Notes: generated by a model from the letters alone, not told the origin. 64,000 nucleotides of DNA from Pectobacterium polaris (GCF_002307355.1 NZ_CP017481.1:558001-622000), one strand, 5' to 3'; shown: positions 19,774 through 30,294, counted from the stretch's first letter. Translations and numbers: made by a program.

Positions 19774-21882
19774 TCAGAACGAATAAGAGACGCTACCGAC
19801 CACGCTACGCTCCGCACCGAAGTAGCAGAATTCCAGCGAGTTACAGGCTGCTACGTAGCGTTTGTCGGTCAGGTTATTGACGTTAAGCTGTGCACTCAGC
19901 CCTTTCAGACCGACCTTCGAGAGATCGTATCCCACCGCCATATCCACCAGCGTATAAGAAGGCAGCGTGTGGGTGTTGGCACGATCGGAGGTCACGCCGT
20001 TCACGTAACGCACGCCGGAGCCAATCGTCAGGCCGTCCAGCGGACCGCTTTTGACATCATAGCTAGCCCAGGCGCTAGCCTGATTGCGCGGTGCGTAAAC
20101 CGCACGTCGGCCTTGTTCATTCACATCATCACTCTTCTTATAGCGGATATCCGTATAGGTATAGGCCGCCTGCAAACGAAGGTTTTCGGTGATATGACTC
20201 ACAGCCTCCAGCTCCACGCCTTCCGATTCAATTTCACCGATGGAACGATACGGATCGCTGGGCTGATTCTTCGTCGCGACATTTTTCTGATTAATACGGA
20301 ATACCGACAGGCTATATTGGTTTTGCGATCCTTCCGGCTGATACTTAACGCCCGCTTCCCACTGTTTGCCTTTCATCGGCTCAAGGATGTTGCCACTCGC
20401 ATCAGCAAAACTGGTTGGCGTGAAGGCCGTGGAATAGCTCACATAAGGCGCAAAGCCATTATCAAACAGGTAGAGCAACGCGGCACGTGAGCTAAAATTA
20501 TTCTCATCCAGCTCACCACGGTCACCGCTATTTTTATTGATAGTGGTGATTTTTACCTGATCGTGACGACCACCCAACGTTAAACGCCAACGCTCCCAGC
20601 TCATTTGATCCTGCACATAGATGCCTGTCTGTTGCAGCTTGTGCTTTTCCAGCGTACCGGACATGGCCGTTGGACCGGAACCGTAAACGGGATTAAACGC
20701 GTCGAGCGCCGGGAAGGAACCCGAAGGCCAATCCACATCATTATGACGTTGTTGATAATCAATCCCCACCAGCAGACGGTGGTTCACCGCACCGGTATCC
20801 ACGCTGCCATCGAGCTGATTATCTAACGTTAGCGCAGACAGCGACTCGCGGGAACCAGAGTAATAGCGGGTCAACGTATCGGCGGTCGGCTGCGTCCAGC
20901 CATAGGCGTACACCTGATCCAAATGCACTTTGGTACGCAGATAACGCACTTTTTGGCGCACCGCCCAGCCGCTATCAAAACCATGCTCAACGTTGTATCC
21001 CACCATGTTTTGCTTACGGTCGTATTTCTCATAATTATCTTCCCCTTCATAGAAGGTGTTCGAGATTTTCCGCCCGTTGTGCGCGACTACCGTACCTTCA
21101 TACGGCAACCCCGAGTGACTGCCGCCTTCAGGATCGCGTTGCAGGTACGCCATCAACTCCAGACGGGTCTTGTCGGAAATCCGCCACAGCAGGCTAGGTG
21201 CAATCGCATAGCGTTCTTCTTTCAGCGGCCCAAATTGGGTATCCGCCTCACGCACCATCCCGCCCAGACGGAACGCAAAACGCTCGTCATCATCCAGCGG
21301 ACCGGTAACGTCAAACGCCGCACCGCGCTGTGCATTATTACCTGCAAACAGTTTGATCTGCCCGCTGCGATCGAACGACGGCTGACGGGAATTCAGCGCC
21401 ACAATCCCACCCGGAGAAGAACGGCCATAGAGTACGGACGCCGGGCCTCTGACCACTTCAATGCTGTCGAGGAACCAGGGATCGATAACCAGCGAGCTAT
21501 GGGAGTTGGTATCCCCCATCATCTTCAGCCCGTCGAGATAGACGTTATCGAGGCTGCCGTCGGAAAAGCCGCGCAGCACCATGTAATCAAAGCGGTTGGA
21601 CGCGCCGATCTGGTTGTTGTACACGCCCGGCGTATAGCCGACCGCCTGACGAACGCTGGTCGCACCCTGTTCCTGAATCTGGTCGCGCGTAATGATAGAA
21701 ACGGCCTGAGGAGTCTCGATATCGGGCGTTTCCAGCTTAGTCGCGCCGCGTTGCGTTTGAGACGTCACGACTAACGTATCGCCCTGAGAAGAAGAGGATG
21801 GCGTATCCTGCGCCAGTGCCGACACCGTGAATCCACTGGTGAAACAGCCAACCACCAGCGCCAGCCGCGTTTTTCTGAACAT
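19774..21882 (-). CDS. TonB-dependent siderophore receptor (FoxA/FhuA-like)
   Basis: Outer-membrane ferric-siderophore receptor. Signal peptide with cleavage after SALA (residue 24), TonB box DTLVV (35-39), plug domain (about 50-160, with VRGPASVLYGRSSPGG), a 22-strand barrel, and terminal Phe. The C-terminal NLTDKRYVAACNSLEFCYFG, with its disulfide pair, is typical of the hydroxamate branch (FoxA, FhuA, FhuE), so ferrioxamine or a related siderophore is the best guess. The chosen ATG (MFRKTR) has GGAG 6 bases upstream; an upstream in-frame GTG has none. An AraC-type regulator gene precedes it on the same strand. Confidence 0.9.
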   Translation of the reverse strand: MFRKTRLALVVGCFTSGFTVSALAQDTPSSSSQGDTLVVTSQTQRGATKLETPDIETPQAVSIITRDQIQEQGATSVRQAVGYTPGVYNNQIGASNRFDYMVLRGFSDGSLDNVYLDGLKMMGDTNSHSSLVIDPWFLDSIEVVRGPASVLYGRSSPGGIVALNSRQPSFDRSGQIKLFAGNNAQRGAAFDVTGPLDDDERFAFRLGGMVREADTQFGPLKEERYAIAPSLLWRISDKTRLELMAYLQRDPEGGSHSGLPYEGTVVAHNGRKISNTFYEGEDNYEKYDRKQNMVGYNVEHGFDSGWAVRQKVRYLRTKVHLDQVYAYGWTQPTADTLTRYYSGSRESLSALTLDNQLDGSVDTGAVNHRLLVGIDYQQRHNDVDWPSGSFPALDAFNPVYGSGPTAMSGTLEKHKLQQTGIYVQDQMSWERWRLTLGGRHDQVKITTINKNSGDRGELDENNFSSRAALLYLFDNGFAPYVSYSTAFTPTSFADASGNILEPMKGKQWEAGVKYQPEGSQNQYSLSVFRINQKNVATKNQPSDPYRSIGEIESEGVELEAVSHITENLRLQAAYTYTDIRYKKSDDVNEQGRRAVYAPRNQASAWASYDVKSGPLDGLTIGSGVRYVNGVTSDRANTHTLPSYTLVDMAVGYDLSKVGLKGLSAQLNVNNLTDKRYVAACNSLEFCYFGAERSVVGSVSYSF

Positions 21883-21908
21883 GGGAATCTCCACAGACCT
21901 TATTATTG

Positions 21909-21927
21909 TAAATAAGAATTATTACTG
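21909..21927 (-). promoter_or_regulatory. Weak Fur-box-like site before the receptor gene
   Basis: On the minus strand AGTAATAATTCTTATTTAC matches the 7-1-7 Fur pattern TGATAATnATTATCA at about 11 of 15 positions. It lies about 27 bases upstream of the receptor start in an AT-rich segment. Confidence 0.4.
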
Positions 21928-22073
21928 TTTTTAGTCTTGCGATAGCTATGCGCAGTGACAACTTGCGTATGCGTAATGACAAAACGGGAACTCAGCGAGA
22001 AAGCGTCAAGCGGACAGCCAAGTGGCAATATCTGGCATAAATAGGGCTCAGGAGAGTGATAAGAAAGGAAACG

Positions 22074-23030
22074 CTAGCTGACCATACGTGCATCGCTCGG
22101 TGCCATACCGTAACGCCGCCGGAAAGCCGTGGCAAAGTTGGTCGCGTGCTGGTAGCCCGACATCCAGGCCGCCTGCTGAACGCTATATCCCTGCAACAGA
22201 TACCGCCGAGCCAGTTCCAGCCGACAGTCACGCAGATAGTCAAAGACCGAATGACCATACGCCTGACGAAACTTGGTACGCAGGCTACTGGTGCTCATCG
22301 CGGCCAGCTGCGCCAATTCATTGAGGGTGTACTCTTTTTCAGGCTGTTGCGCCAGAAGCCGTCGAACGTTCTCCAGTCGATTCTGTTCACCGGGCGGAGG
22401 CAAGACGCGCCGCTCTCCCCCACGTTGCCCGAATGACAGACCTTGCCCTAGCAGCTGTAGCATCACGCCTTCCAGCATCAGCTGGCGCGATAATCCCGGC
22501 ACGGTGTTTTCCAGCGCGTGCTGCAACCCGGATAACAAATAGCCGGGAACCTGCCATAAAAATGTCGGATTACCGCTCTGCTCCCACTCGTTCAGCAGCG
22601 AGCCCAACAGCGGATCCAAAGCGAAAGTGGTGGGGAAAATCCCCAGCGATACGGTGCGAAGATGACAGTCCGCAAGGTGGCTGGCGTTCATGACTAACGG
22701 ATCACCCAGCCGGGTGCTGAATGCCATACCAGACCGCACAACAAATTCCTTGCCGTTCAGACGCAGCGCGACGCAACCTTCCAGCACCACCAGCGTATAA
22801 AACGGACAGCAGTGCAACGACGTCGATTCGTAAGGCTGCAACACCTGCACGTTGGAATTCGTCAGGCAAATCCCAGAGGACAGCGTCATCTCTTCGACAT
22901 CACCCTGCACCACGATACGCTTTTCTTTCGCGCGCTCACGGCAGGACGACAGCTGCGGGAAGTGGTAATCAATCCCGTAACGTTCACCGATGTCGAAGAA
23001 ATCCTCAATGGAAAAGAGTCGTTTGAGCAT
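22074..23030 (-). CDS. AraC-family regulator of the siderophore receptor
   Basis: A 318-residue transcription factor of the PchR/YbtA/FoxR type. The N-terminal two thirds form a ligand-sensing domain; the C-terminal 100 residues hold two helix-turn-helix motifs, with the AraC signature ending in HATNFATAFRRRYGMAPSDAR. It is encoded directly upstream of the FoxA-like receptor on the same strand, with 191 bases between. By analogy with FoxR and PchR it probably senses the ferric siderophore and activates the receptor gene. The name FoxR is an inference. Confidence 0.88.
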   Translation of the reverse strand: MLKRLFSIEDFFDIGERYGIDYHFPQLSSCRERAKEKRIVVQGDVEEMTLSSGICLTNSNVQVLQPYESTSLHCCPFYTLVVLEGCVALRLNGKEFVVRSGMAFSTRLGDPLVMNASHLADCHLRTVSLGIFPTTFALDPLLGSLLNEWEQSGNPTFLWQVPGYLLSGLQHALENTVPGLSRQLMLEGVMLQLLGQGLSFGQRGGERRVLPPPGEQNRLENVRRLLAQQPEKEYTLNELAQLAAMSTSSLRTKFRQAYGHSVFDYLRDCRLELARRYLLQGYSVQQAAWMSGYQHATNFATAFRRRYGMAPSDARMVS

Positions 23031-23165
23031 GAGCGGGAAGATACCCTCATCCTGTTTAACGCCCAGAATCAGGCCTGCGGTTAGCGGAAATGACGTGACG
23101 CAGCGACGTATTCGCTACAGAGATCGTTATTCACCTTATCATTGCGTAGCGAACGCATCAATAAG

Positions 23166-23184
23166 ACTGATAATTATTCTCATC
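23166..23184 (-). promoter_or_regulatory. Fur box upstream of the AraC-family gene
   Basis: TGATAATTATTCTCA (23168-23182) matches the 7-1-7 Fur consensus TGATAATnATTATCA with one mismatch. It is about 140 bases upstream of the regulator start. The rest of 23031-23232 shows no gene. Confidence 0.65.
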
Positions 23185-23232
23185 GCAATCAATATTGCAT
23201 GGCGATAGGCTAACTGGTTTTGCTTTTCAAGT

Positions 23233-23478
23233 GGCGTTAAAAATTATGCTGAGGCGAGCGAGGACGCCGTGTGAGCAGCATGGACGCTGCGAAAGCTAGT
23301 GCCGCGCCGGGAGCGCGTCACTAGCGGCACGATTAGCGTTCTCGAATGCCGAAGGAACCGCAAAGCGGCATAATTTCCGCCAAAAAGCCTGGGTTCTCAG
23401 GGCGGCGGCGACTGAGCGCCCTGAGCGGGCGTGGTGCGAGTGCCACAGAGAAATCATGTGGCTCATCACGCACGAAAC
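23233..23478 (-). repeat. Structured intergenic repeat, copy A (3' of metH)
   Basis: About 246 bp, read on the minus strand from GTTTCGTGCG (23478-23469) to TTAACGCC (23233). A second, inverted copy lies at 28279-28522. Predicted elements in order are: stem CTCAGGGCG/CGCCCTGAG around a 12-base loop, an outer stem GGCGG-AAATTATGC pairing with GCATAATTT-TTAA-CGCC at the far end, and inside it a CCGC/GCGG hairpin, a GCTAGTG-CGCGC/GCGCG-CACTAGC hairpin with a TCCCG loop, and GCAGC/GCTGC. It starts about 57 bases after the metH stop. I could not match it to REP/BIME or ERIC. Confidence 0.85.
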
Positions 23479-23534
23479 GCCCCCCGGCAATGCATAATTC
23501 AGGCAGCAATATCGTAAGCTACTTACTCAACCTC

Positions 23535-26500
23535 TTAATCTGCATCATAGCCGAGGTTTGGCGCCAGCCAGCGCTCCACCTCACTCACATCCATCCCTTT
23601 ACGCACCGCGTAATCCTCTACCTGATCGTGTTGGATTTGCGCGACGGCGAAGTATTTGCTGTCGGGGTGGCTGAAGTACCAGCCGGATACCGACGCGCCC
23701 GGCCACATAGCATAGGATTCGGTGAGCTTCATACCAGTGTGCTTTTCCACATCCAACAGCTGCCAGATTTGCACTTTCTCCGTGTGATCAGGGCAAGCCG
23801 GATAACCCGGCGCAGGACGGATGCCCTGATAGTTCTCGCGGATCAGCAGCTCATTACTGAGGTTCTCATTCGGCGCATAGCCCCAGTAGACCTTACGCAC
23901 ACGCTCATGCAGGTATTCCGCAAAGGCTTCCGCCAGACGGTCGGAGATCGCCTTCACCATGATCTTGTTGTAATCATCATGTAGAGCTTCCCACTGATCG
24001 GCCAGCGTATCTTCTTCCAACCCACCAGTCACCGCGAAGGCACCGAGATAATCCGGCTTGCCGCTGGATTTCGGTGCCACAAAATCAGACAGGCAGTAGT
24101 TCGGAAAATCGGTTTTTTCCGTCTGCTGGCGCAGATGGTGGCTAACGGACAGCACCGTTTCACGCCGCTCATCGGTATAAATCACGACGTCATCCCCAAC
24201 GCGGTTCGCCGGGAATAAGCCAACCACGCCACGAGGGTTAAGTGCGCCGCGTTCGGACAAATCATCCAGCATCGCGTTGGCATCGGCAAACAGGCGCTTG
24301 GCCTCTTCACCCACCACCTCATCTTCCAGAATGCGAGGATATTTCCCGGCCAGCGACCAGGTCATAAAGAACGGCGTCCAGTCGATATAGTTGCGCAGCG
24401 TTTCAATACTGGCCGTCACTTCCTGAACACCCAGTCGATGCGCAACGGGTGGCGTGTAGTTTTCCCAATCCAGATCCGAAGCGTTAGCACGAGCCACCTC
24501 CAGCGTCACGGGTGGCGTTCTCGGCTTTTTACGCGCGTGCTGAATACGCACGGTTTCGTACTCTTTACGGGTACGTGCAACAAAGTCGTCATATTGCGCA
24601 CTGGACAGCAGCGCAGACACCACGCCAACAGAGCGCGAGGCATTCTGCACGTAGACCGTCGGACCGCTATAGTTCTGCTCAATCTTCACGGCGGTATGCG
24701 CTTTAGACGTCGTCGCGCCACCAATCAGCAGCGGCAGCGTAAAGCCCTGACGCTCCATCTCTTTCGCCACGTTGACCATTTCATCCAGCGACGGCGTAAT
24801 CAGCCCAGACAGCCCGATGATATCGACCTTCTCTTCACGCGCGGTCTTCAGGATTTTATCCGTCGGCACCATCACGCCCAGATCGATAATCTCGTAGTTG
24901 TTACATTGCAGCACCACGCCGACAATATTCTTGCCGATATCGTGGACGTCGCCTTTTACCGTTGCCAGAAGGATTTTCCCAGCGGACGAGCCTTTGTCTT
25001 TACTGGCATCAATATAAGGTTCGAGGTAGGCCACCGCCTGCTTCATCACACGGGCGGATTTCACCACCTGCGGCAAAAACATTTTCCCCGCGCCGAACAG
25101 ATCGCCGACCACATTCATGCCGTCCATCAGCGGGCCTTCAATCACCTCGATCGGCCGCGTCGCCTGCTGGCGCGCTTCTTCGGTATCCAGCTCGATAAAT
25201 TCGGTAATGCCTTTAACCAGCGAATATTCCAGACGCTTCCGCACGTCCCAGCCGCGCCACTCCGCCTGCGTTTTACTGCCTTCATCTTCCGTTTTGCTGC
25301 CGCGATATTTTTCTGCCAGATCGAGCATACGCTCGGTGGCATCGCTGCGACGGTTAAGGATCACATCTTCAACGGCATCGCGTAGTTCAACAGGGAGATC
25401 GTCATAGATCGCCAACTGGCTGGCGTTCACGATCCCCATGTCCATACCATTGCGGATCGCGTAATACAGGAAGACGGCGTGGATCGCTTCACGCACCAGA
25501 TCGTTGCCGCGGAATGAGAAGGAAACGTTGGATACGCCGCCGGAGATCATCGCATGCGGTAGCTGCGCCTTGATATCCGCACAGGCTTCGATGAAATCCA
25601 CCGCGTAGTTGTTGTGCTCATCGATCCCCGTTGCCACAGCAAAAATGTTCGGATCGAAAATGATATCTTCCGGTGGGAAACCGACTTCTTCCGTCAGGAT
25701 GCGGTACGCCCGGCGACAAATTTCAATTTTACGTGCGCGGGTATCCGCCTGACCGACTTCATCAAACGCCATCACCACCACAGCCGCGCCGTAGCGCCGT
25801 ACCAGTTTGGCGTGATGCACAAAGGCCTCAACGCCTTCTTTCATGGAAATCGAGTTAACAATTCCCTTGCCCTGAATACATTGAAGCCCCTTCTCAACCA
25901 CCTCCCACCGAGAGGAATCGATCATGATCGGCACACGAGCAATATCCGGTTCACCAGCAATCAGATTCAGGAAACGGACCATCGCCGCTTCCGCATCCAG
26001 CATGCCTTCATCCATATTGATGTCGATGATCTGCGCACCGCTTTCCACCTGCTGACGGGCAACATCCAGCGCTTCGTTATATTTTTCTTCTTTGATCAAA
26101 CGCTTAAAACGTGCGGAACCAGTAACATTCGTCCGCTCCCCAACGTTAACAAACAGCGTGTTGGCATCGATATTCAGCGGTTCCAGACCAGACAGGCGGC
26201 AGGCCACCGGAATCTCTGGCAGCTTGCGCGGCGGCACACCTTCCACCACTTTTGCCATCGCGGCAATGTGCGCAGGAGTCGATCCACAGCAGCCACCGAC
26301 AATATTCAGAAAACCGGATCGCGCCCATTCTCCAATATGTTTCGCCATATCAGCCGGATCCAGATCGTATTCTCCAAAGGCGTTGGGCAGCCCTGCGTTC
26401 GGGTGCGCACTCACATAGCATTCTGAAATACGTGACAGTTCAGCGACATACTGACGCAGTTCATCCGGCCCCAGCGCACAGTTCAGGCCGAAAGATAGCG

Positions 26501-27218
26501 GGCGGGAATGACGTAAGGAGTTGTAAAACGCTTCTGTTGTTTGGCCGGATAGCGTACGCCCTGACGCATCCGTGATCGTGCCGGAAATCATCACCGGCAG
26601 TGTGATCCCTAATGCCTCAAACTCGCTTTCTACCGCGAAGCTCGCTGCTTTGGCGTTCAACGTATCGAAGATGGTTTCGATCATGATCAGATCGACGCCG
26701 CCTGCGATCAATGCGCGTGTCGATTCGCGATACGCTTCCACCAGTTGATCAAAACTAACGTTACGAAACGCTGGATCGTTAACATCGGGAGAGATCGACG
26801 CGGTACGGTTCGTCGGGCCGAGCACACCGGCAACATAACGCGGCTTATCCGGCGTTAAGGCCGTCCATTTGTCCGCACTGGCACGCGCCAACTGTGCAGC
26901 AACGGTATTAATTTCCGCCGACAACGCCTGCATATCATAGTCCGCCATTGCAATGGTGGTGGCGTTGAAGGTGTTGGTTTCGAGAATGTCGGCACCGGCT
27001 TCCAGATAGGCGTCGTGGATTTCACTAATCACCTGAGGCTTGGTCAGCACCAGCAGATCGTTATTCCCTTTCACATCGCTCGGCCAGTCAGCAAAGCGCT
27101 CGCCGCGATAATCTGCTTCCTCCAGGCGATAACCCTGGATCATGGTTCCCATACCACCATCCAGCACCATAATGCGTTGCGCCAACTGACGCCGCAATTC
27201 GTCTACCCGATTACTCAC
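23535..27218 (-). CDS. metH: Cobalamin-dependent methionine synthase
   Basis: Transfers methyl from methyltetrahydrofolate to homocysteine through cobalamin. Modules in order: homocysteine-binding barrel with the Zn ligands including GGCCG (about residues 1-340), pterin-binding domain (350-640), B12-binding region with [10 protein letters not shown], whose His is the lower cobalt ligand (about 750), and the C-terminal reactivation domain ending [15 protein letters not shown]. The GTG start ([12 protein letters not shown]) gives 1227 residues, exactly the E. coli length; the frame is open seven codons further upstream. It is divergent from iclR. Confidence 0.97.
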   Translation of the reverse strand: MSNRVDELRRQLAQRIMVLDGGMGTMIQGYRLEEADYRGERFADWPSDVKGNNDLLVLTKPQVISEIHDAYLEAGADILETNTFNATTIAMADYDMQALSAEINTVAAQLARASADKWTALTPDKPRYVAGVLGPTNRTASISPDVNDPAFRNVSFDQLVEAYRESTRALIAGGVDLIMIETIFDTLNAKAASFAVESEFEALGITLPVMISGTITDASGRTLSGQTTEAFYNSLRHSRPLSFGLNCALGPDELRQYVAELSRISECYVSAHPNAGLPNAFGEYDLDPADMAKHIGEWARSGFLNIVGGCCGSTPAHIAAMAKVVEGVPPRKLPEIPVACRLSGLEPLNIDANTLFVNVGERTNVTGSARFKRLIKEEKYNEALDVARQQVESGAQIIDINMDEGMLDAEAAMVRFLNLIAGEPDIARVPIMIDSSRWEVVEKGLQCIQGKGIVNSISMKEGVEAFVHHAKLVRRYGAAVVVMAFDEVGQADTRARKIEICRRAYRILTEEVGFPPEDIIFDPNIFAVATGIDEHNNYAVDFIEACADIKAQLPHAMISGGVSNVSFSFRGNDLVREAIHAVFLYYAIRNGMDMGIVNASQLAIYDDLPVELRDAVEDVILNRRSDATERMLDLAEKYRGSKTEDEGSKTQAEWRGWDVRKRLEYSLVKGITEFIELDTEEARQQATRPIEVIEGPLMDGMNVVGDLFGAGKMFLPQVVKSARVMKQAVAYLEPYIDASKDKGSSAGKILLATVKGDVHDIGKNIVGVVLQCNNYEIIDLGVMVPTDKILKTAREEKVDIIGLSGLITPSLDEMVNVAKEMERQGFTLPLLIGGATTSKAHTAVKIEQNYSGPTVYVQNASRSVGVVSALLSSAQYDDFVARTRKEYETVRIQHARKKPRTPPVTLEVARANASDLDWENYTPPVAHRLGVQEVTASIETLRNYIDWTPFFMTWSLAGKYPRILEDEVVGEEAKRLFADANAMLDDLSERGALNPRGVVGLFPANRVGDDVVIYTDERRETVLSVSHHLRQQTEKTDFPNYCLSDFVAPKSSGKPDYLGAFAVTGGLEEDTLADQWEALHDDYNKIMVKAISDRLAEAFAEYLHERVRKVYWGYAPNENLSNELLIRENYQGIRPAPGYPACPDHTEKVQIWQLLDVEKHTGMKLTESYAMWPGASVSGWYFSHPDSKYFAVAQIQHDQVEDYAVRKGMDVSEVERWLAPNLGYDAD

Positions 27219-27302
27219 GCGAACCCCATTCCCGGCCAATAAATACGATATATATTGCGTCTATCCTAGCATAAGTTATGAACACGCTAACGCGGTGTAG
27301 CA

Positions 27303-27315
27303 TGAGACTTTTTCA
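27303..27315. promoter_or_regulatory. Candidate MetR site upstream of metH
   Basis: TGAGACTTTTTCA fits the MetR pattern TGAAnnnnnTTCA with one mismatch, about 85 bases upstream of metH. MetR with homocysteine controls metH in E. coli. Confidence 0.4.
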
Positions 27316-27372
27316 GGTCATTTGCCGATAAAAAGCGCAGAGAAAGAAGAGTTGCATTCTGCGGTAAAAAAA

Positions 27373-27387
27373 CGAAAATCAATTCCA
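27373..27387. promoter_or_regulatory. Candidate IclR operator at iclR (autoregulation)
   Basis: On the minus strand TGGAATTGATTTTCG resembles the IclR box TGGAAATnATTTCCA and the similar site upstream of aceB. It ends 24 bases before the iclR start codon. Confidence 0.4.
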
Positions 27388-27411
27388 TTACCATAAAAAG
27401 GAATCGACGCC

Positions 27412-28242
27412 ATGACGCCACCAGAGCCAGCTAAACGCGGGAAAAAACCCAGAGCCAGCGCGGGCACCGCCGCACAGCCAACCGGGCAGGTTCAGTCGCT
27501 GACCCGTGGCCTGACGCTGCTTGAATATATCGCCAAAGCCAACGGCAGCGTGGCGCTAACCGATCTCGCTCAGCAGGCCGGTTTACCGAATTCCACGACC
27601 CACCGTCTGCTCACCACCATGCAGCAACAGGGCTTTGTGCGTCAGGTTGGCGACTTGGGGCTGTGGACAATTGCTTCACACGCGTTTATCGTCGGCAGCA
27701 GCTTTCTGCAAAGCCGCAACCTGCTGGCGATTGTGCATCCGATAGTACGCAAGTTAATGGAAGACTCGGGAGAAACCGTCAATCTGGCCGTGCTCGATCA
27801 GACCGACAGCCAGGCGATCATCATCGATCAGGTACAGTGTACGGCGCTGATGCGCATGTCCGCACCGATCGGCGGTAAGCTGCCGATGCATGCTTCCGGT
27901 GCCGGGAAAGCGTTTCTGGCACATTTACCCGATGCTCAGGTCACTCAACTGCTGCACAAGAAAGGGCTGCATGGCTACACGCCACACACCTTCAGCTCGC
28001 CACAAGCGTTGAAAGAAAACCTGTCGCTGATTCGCAAGCAGGGCTATTCGTTCGATGACGAAGAGCACGCGCTGGGACTACGCTGCATCGCGGCCTGTAT
28101 TCTGGATGAACATCATGAAGCGTTCGCCGCTATTTCCATCTCTGGCCCCGTATCGCGCATAACGGACGACCGCGTAACAGAACTCGGCGCGCTGGTAATC
28201 AAGGCCGCGAAACAGGTCATGCAGGAATACAGCGGGTTATAA
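27412..28242 (+). CDS. iclR: Glyoxylate bypass repressor IclR
   Basis: Represses aceBAK and its own gene; glyoxylate and pyruvate modulate binding in E. coli. The N-terminal winged helix-turn-helix spans about residues 25-90 (LTDLAQQAGLPNSTTHRLL), followed by the effector-binding domain with GAGKAFLAHL, the DDEEHALGLRCIAA block and the closing ISGPVSRITDDR. The 276 residues compare with 274 in E. coli. It points toward aceK, convergent with aceBAK, and structured repeat B begins 36 bases after its stop. Confidence 0.96.
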   Translation: MTPPEPAKRGKKPRASAGTAAQPTGQVQSLTRGLTLLEYIAKANGSVALTDLAQQAGLPNSTTHRLLTTMQQQGFVRQVGDLGLWTIASHAFIVGSSFLQSRNLLAIVHPIVRKLMEDSGETVNLAVLDQTDSQAIIIDQVQCTALMRMSAPIGGKLPMHASGAGKAFLAHLPDAQVTQLLHKKGLHGYTPHTFSSPQALKENLSLIRKQGYSFDDEEHALGLRCIAACILDEHHEAFAAISISGPVSRITDDRVTELGALVIKAAKQVMQEYSGL

Positions 28243-28278
28243 GCCTTTTAGGCGCATGTTTATGCAGACTGTGGGAAG

Positions 28279-28522
28279 GTTTCGTGCGCAATAATACCGT
28301 TATTTTCATGCTACGTCGTAGCACGCGCCCGACACAGGGCGCTCAGTCGCCGCCGCCCTGTGTACCCAGGCTTTCGGCGGGAATTATGCCGCTGACGCGG
28401 TGCCTTCGTCGGTATCAGGCTTAACGGACCGCTTGCGACACGTTCCCTACGTGGCGCAAGCTTTCGCCGCGTCCTGCGGCTCATCCTAAGCCTGCTATCT
28501 CCTCAGCATAATTTTTTACGCC
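28279..28522 (+). repeat. Structured intergenic repeat, copy B (3' of iclR)
   Basis: About 244 bp, inverted relative to copy A. It shares GTTTCGTGCG at the left, the invariant 12-base loop CTCAGTCGCCGC, ACCCAGGCTTT, AATTATGCCGC and the right end CTCAGCATAATTTTT. The hairpins recur with different bases: ACACAGGGCG/CGCCCTGTGT, GCTTGCG-CACGT/ACGTG-CGCAAGC with loop TCCCT, GCCGC/GCGGC. The right end overlaps the last codons and stop of aceK on the opposite strand. Confidence 0.85.
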
Positions 28523-30294
28523 GGATAACGACAAAGGCCAGAGTCATTCTCAGTTGTGGTGTATAGCGGCTCAGCACGCTGACTGAAACGCTTGCGGCGT
28601 CGGTAGGCGTAAACATCCTCAATGTACCCGTCTCTGATACGCTGCTGTAATACTCGCCAGTAATCCGCGCAAAACAGATCGCCGTGCATTTCCTCAAACA
28701 GCGTACGAATGTGGCGGTCACTGCACAGGAAGTGCGGAAATTCTTCGGGAAACACGTCATTCGGCGCGACGCTGTACCACGGCTCGGCGGCCAGTTCGTC
28801 CTCTGGGTAACGCGGCGGCGGGATTTTGCGGAAATTCACTTCAGTCATGTAGCAGATTTCATCGTAGTCATAAAATACGACTCGCCCATGACGCGTGACG
28901 CCGAAATTCTTGAATAGCATGTCGCCGGGGAAAATATTCGCCGCGGCCAGCTGTTTGATAGCATTGCCGTATTCTTCAATCACATCGTGCAACTGCTGCG
29001 CACTTGCCTGTTCAAGATAGAGGTTCAGCGGCGTCATCCGGCGTTCCATGTACAAGTGTCGGATCACCAACTGATCGCCCAGATCTTCCAGCTTTTCCGG
29101 TACCTCACGCCAAAGCTCATCCAGCAACTCTGGACTGATACGATGCTTATCGATGACGAAGTTTTCATATTCCTGCGTATCCGCCATGCGCCCCACGCGA
29201 TCGTGCTCTTTCACCAGCTGATAGCACGCCATTACCCGCTCTGCACTTACCTCTTTCTGCGGCGCGAAGCGATCTTTGATGACCTTAAATACGCGATCGA
29301 ACGAAGGTAGCGTAAACACCAGCATCACCATACCTTTCACGCCGGGCGCGATAATAAACTGCTCTTCTGATTCGGCAATGTAGTGCAGATATTCGCGGTA
29401 ATACTCGGTTTTACTGTGCTTCTGGCAGCCGATGGCCAAATACAGCTCCGCCGTCGTCTTCCCCGGCAAAATGTCACGCAGCCAGGCCACCAGCGCCGAC
29501 GGTAACGGGGCATACACCATGAAGTAAGAGCGGGCGAAGCCGAACACAATGCTGGCGTCAGCCTGACTGGTTAAGCAGGTATCAATAAATAGCGCCCCGC
29601 GTTCGTTGTGGTGAATCGGTAGCAGGAACGGAAAAACACCGTCAGGGAGCGACAATTTCCCTACCAGCCAGGCGGCTTTGTTACGGTAAAACAGCTCATT
29701 AGCCAGCTGTAGCGTCGCCTGCGCAAGCTGCTCCGCTGATGAGAAAGTACGCTGCAAATACGCAGTGATATAACCAATATCACGCGGCAAATCCTCCCAC
29801 GGTAAACGCAGCGGCACATCGCTCAGCAGCTTTTCCAACATGTTCTGCCAGCCGTCAGTGGGCACAAACGTCTTGGCGATAGGCCGGGGAATTTCACGAA
29901 AGCGCTGTTCAGGCTGAGAGCTGAAAACAAACAGCTTATCAGGCGTCAGTTCCCGATGGTTAAACAGCCGACAGTAGACAGAATTAAAGAAACTCTCAGC
30001 AATTTCAAAACGTGGATAATCCGGCAGTAAGCGGGTATAGATATGCTTCACTCGCGCTAAAAAATCCGCATCATTGCAGCGGATACCGGTAATACAGCGC
30101 AGCTGTTCAACCACCAGACCAACATGGTGATCGTATAAGTGAATACGCTGTTTCATTGCCTGCTGTACGGCGGGCCAGTCGGCCTGTTCAAAACGCTGCT
30201 GCGCTCCTGCCGTCACTTCGAGAAAACGTCCATATTGCGCATCAAACCCTTGCAGGATCGTCTGCGCCACCAGCTTTTCAAGGTCACGCGTCAT
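28516..30294 (-). CDS. aceK: Isocitrate dehydrogenase kinase/phosphatase
   Basis: Bifunctional enzyme that inactivates or reactivates isocitrate dehydrogenase, steering isocitrate into the glyoxylate shunt. The kinase-like ATP site ([15 protein letters not shown], then [13 protein letters not shown]) and the catalytic region [27 protein letters not shown] match E. coli AceK, though no motif here exceeds the family core. The 592 residues are about 14 more than E. coli, mainly from a C-terminal tail (ending SGLCRYPA) whose stop lies inside repeat B. Of two tandem ATGs the second is 6 bases after GGGAG and is preferred. Confidence 0.95.
   Translation of the reverse strand: MTRDLEKLVAQTILQGFDAQYGRFLEVTAGAQQRFEQADWPAVQQAMKQRIHLYDHHVGLVVEQLRCITGIRCNDADFLARVKHIYTRLLPDYPRFEIAESFFNSVYCRLFNHRELTPDKLFVFSSQPEQRFREIPRPIAKTFVPTDGWQNMLEKLLSDVPLRLPWEDLPRDIGYITAYLQRTFSSAEQLAQATLQLANELFYRNKAAWLVGKLSLPDGVFPFLLPIHHNERGALFIDTCLTSQADASIVFGFARSYFMVYAPLPSALVAWLRDILPGKTTAELYLAIGCQKHSKTEYYREYLHYIAESEEQFIIAPGVKGMVMLVFTLPSFDRVFKVIKDRFAPQKEVSAERVMACYQLVKEHDRVGRMADTQEYENFVIDKHRISPELLDELWREVPEKLEDLGDQLVIRHLYMERRMTPLNLYLEQASAQQLHDVIEEYGNAIKQLAAANIFPGDMLFKNFGVTRHGRVVFYDYDEICYMTEVNFRKIPPPRYPEDELAAEPWYSVAPNDVFPEEFPHFLCSDRHIRTLFEEMHGDLFCADYWRVLQQRIRDGYIEDVYAYRRRKRFSQRAEPLYTTTENDSGLCRYPA

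Noticed and set aside
23296..23490. Open frame of about 64 codons on the minus strand inside repeat A
   Set aside because: It lies wholly within the structured repeat, has no Shine-Dalgarno, and the changes between the two repeat copies preserve base pairing, not codons.
24438..25385. 315-codon open frame antisense to metH
   Set aside because: Antisense shadow; no start signals or domain, and metH is intact.
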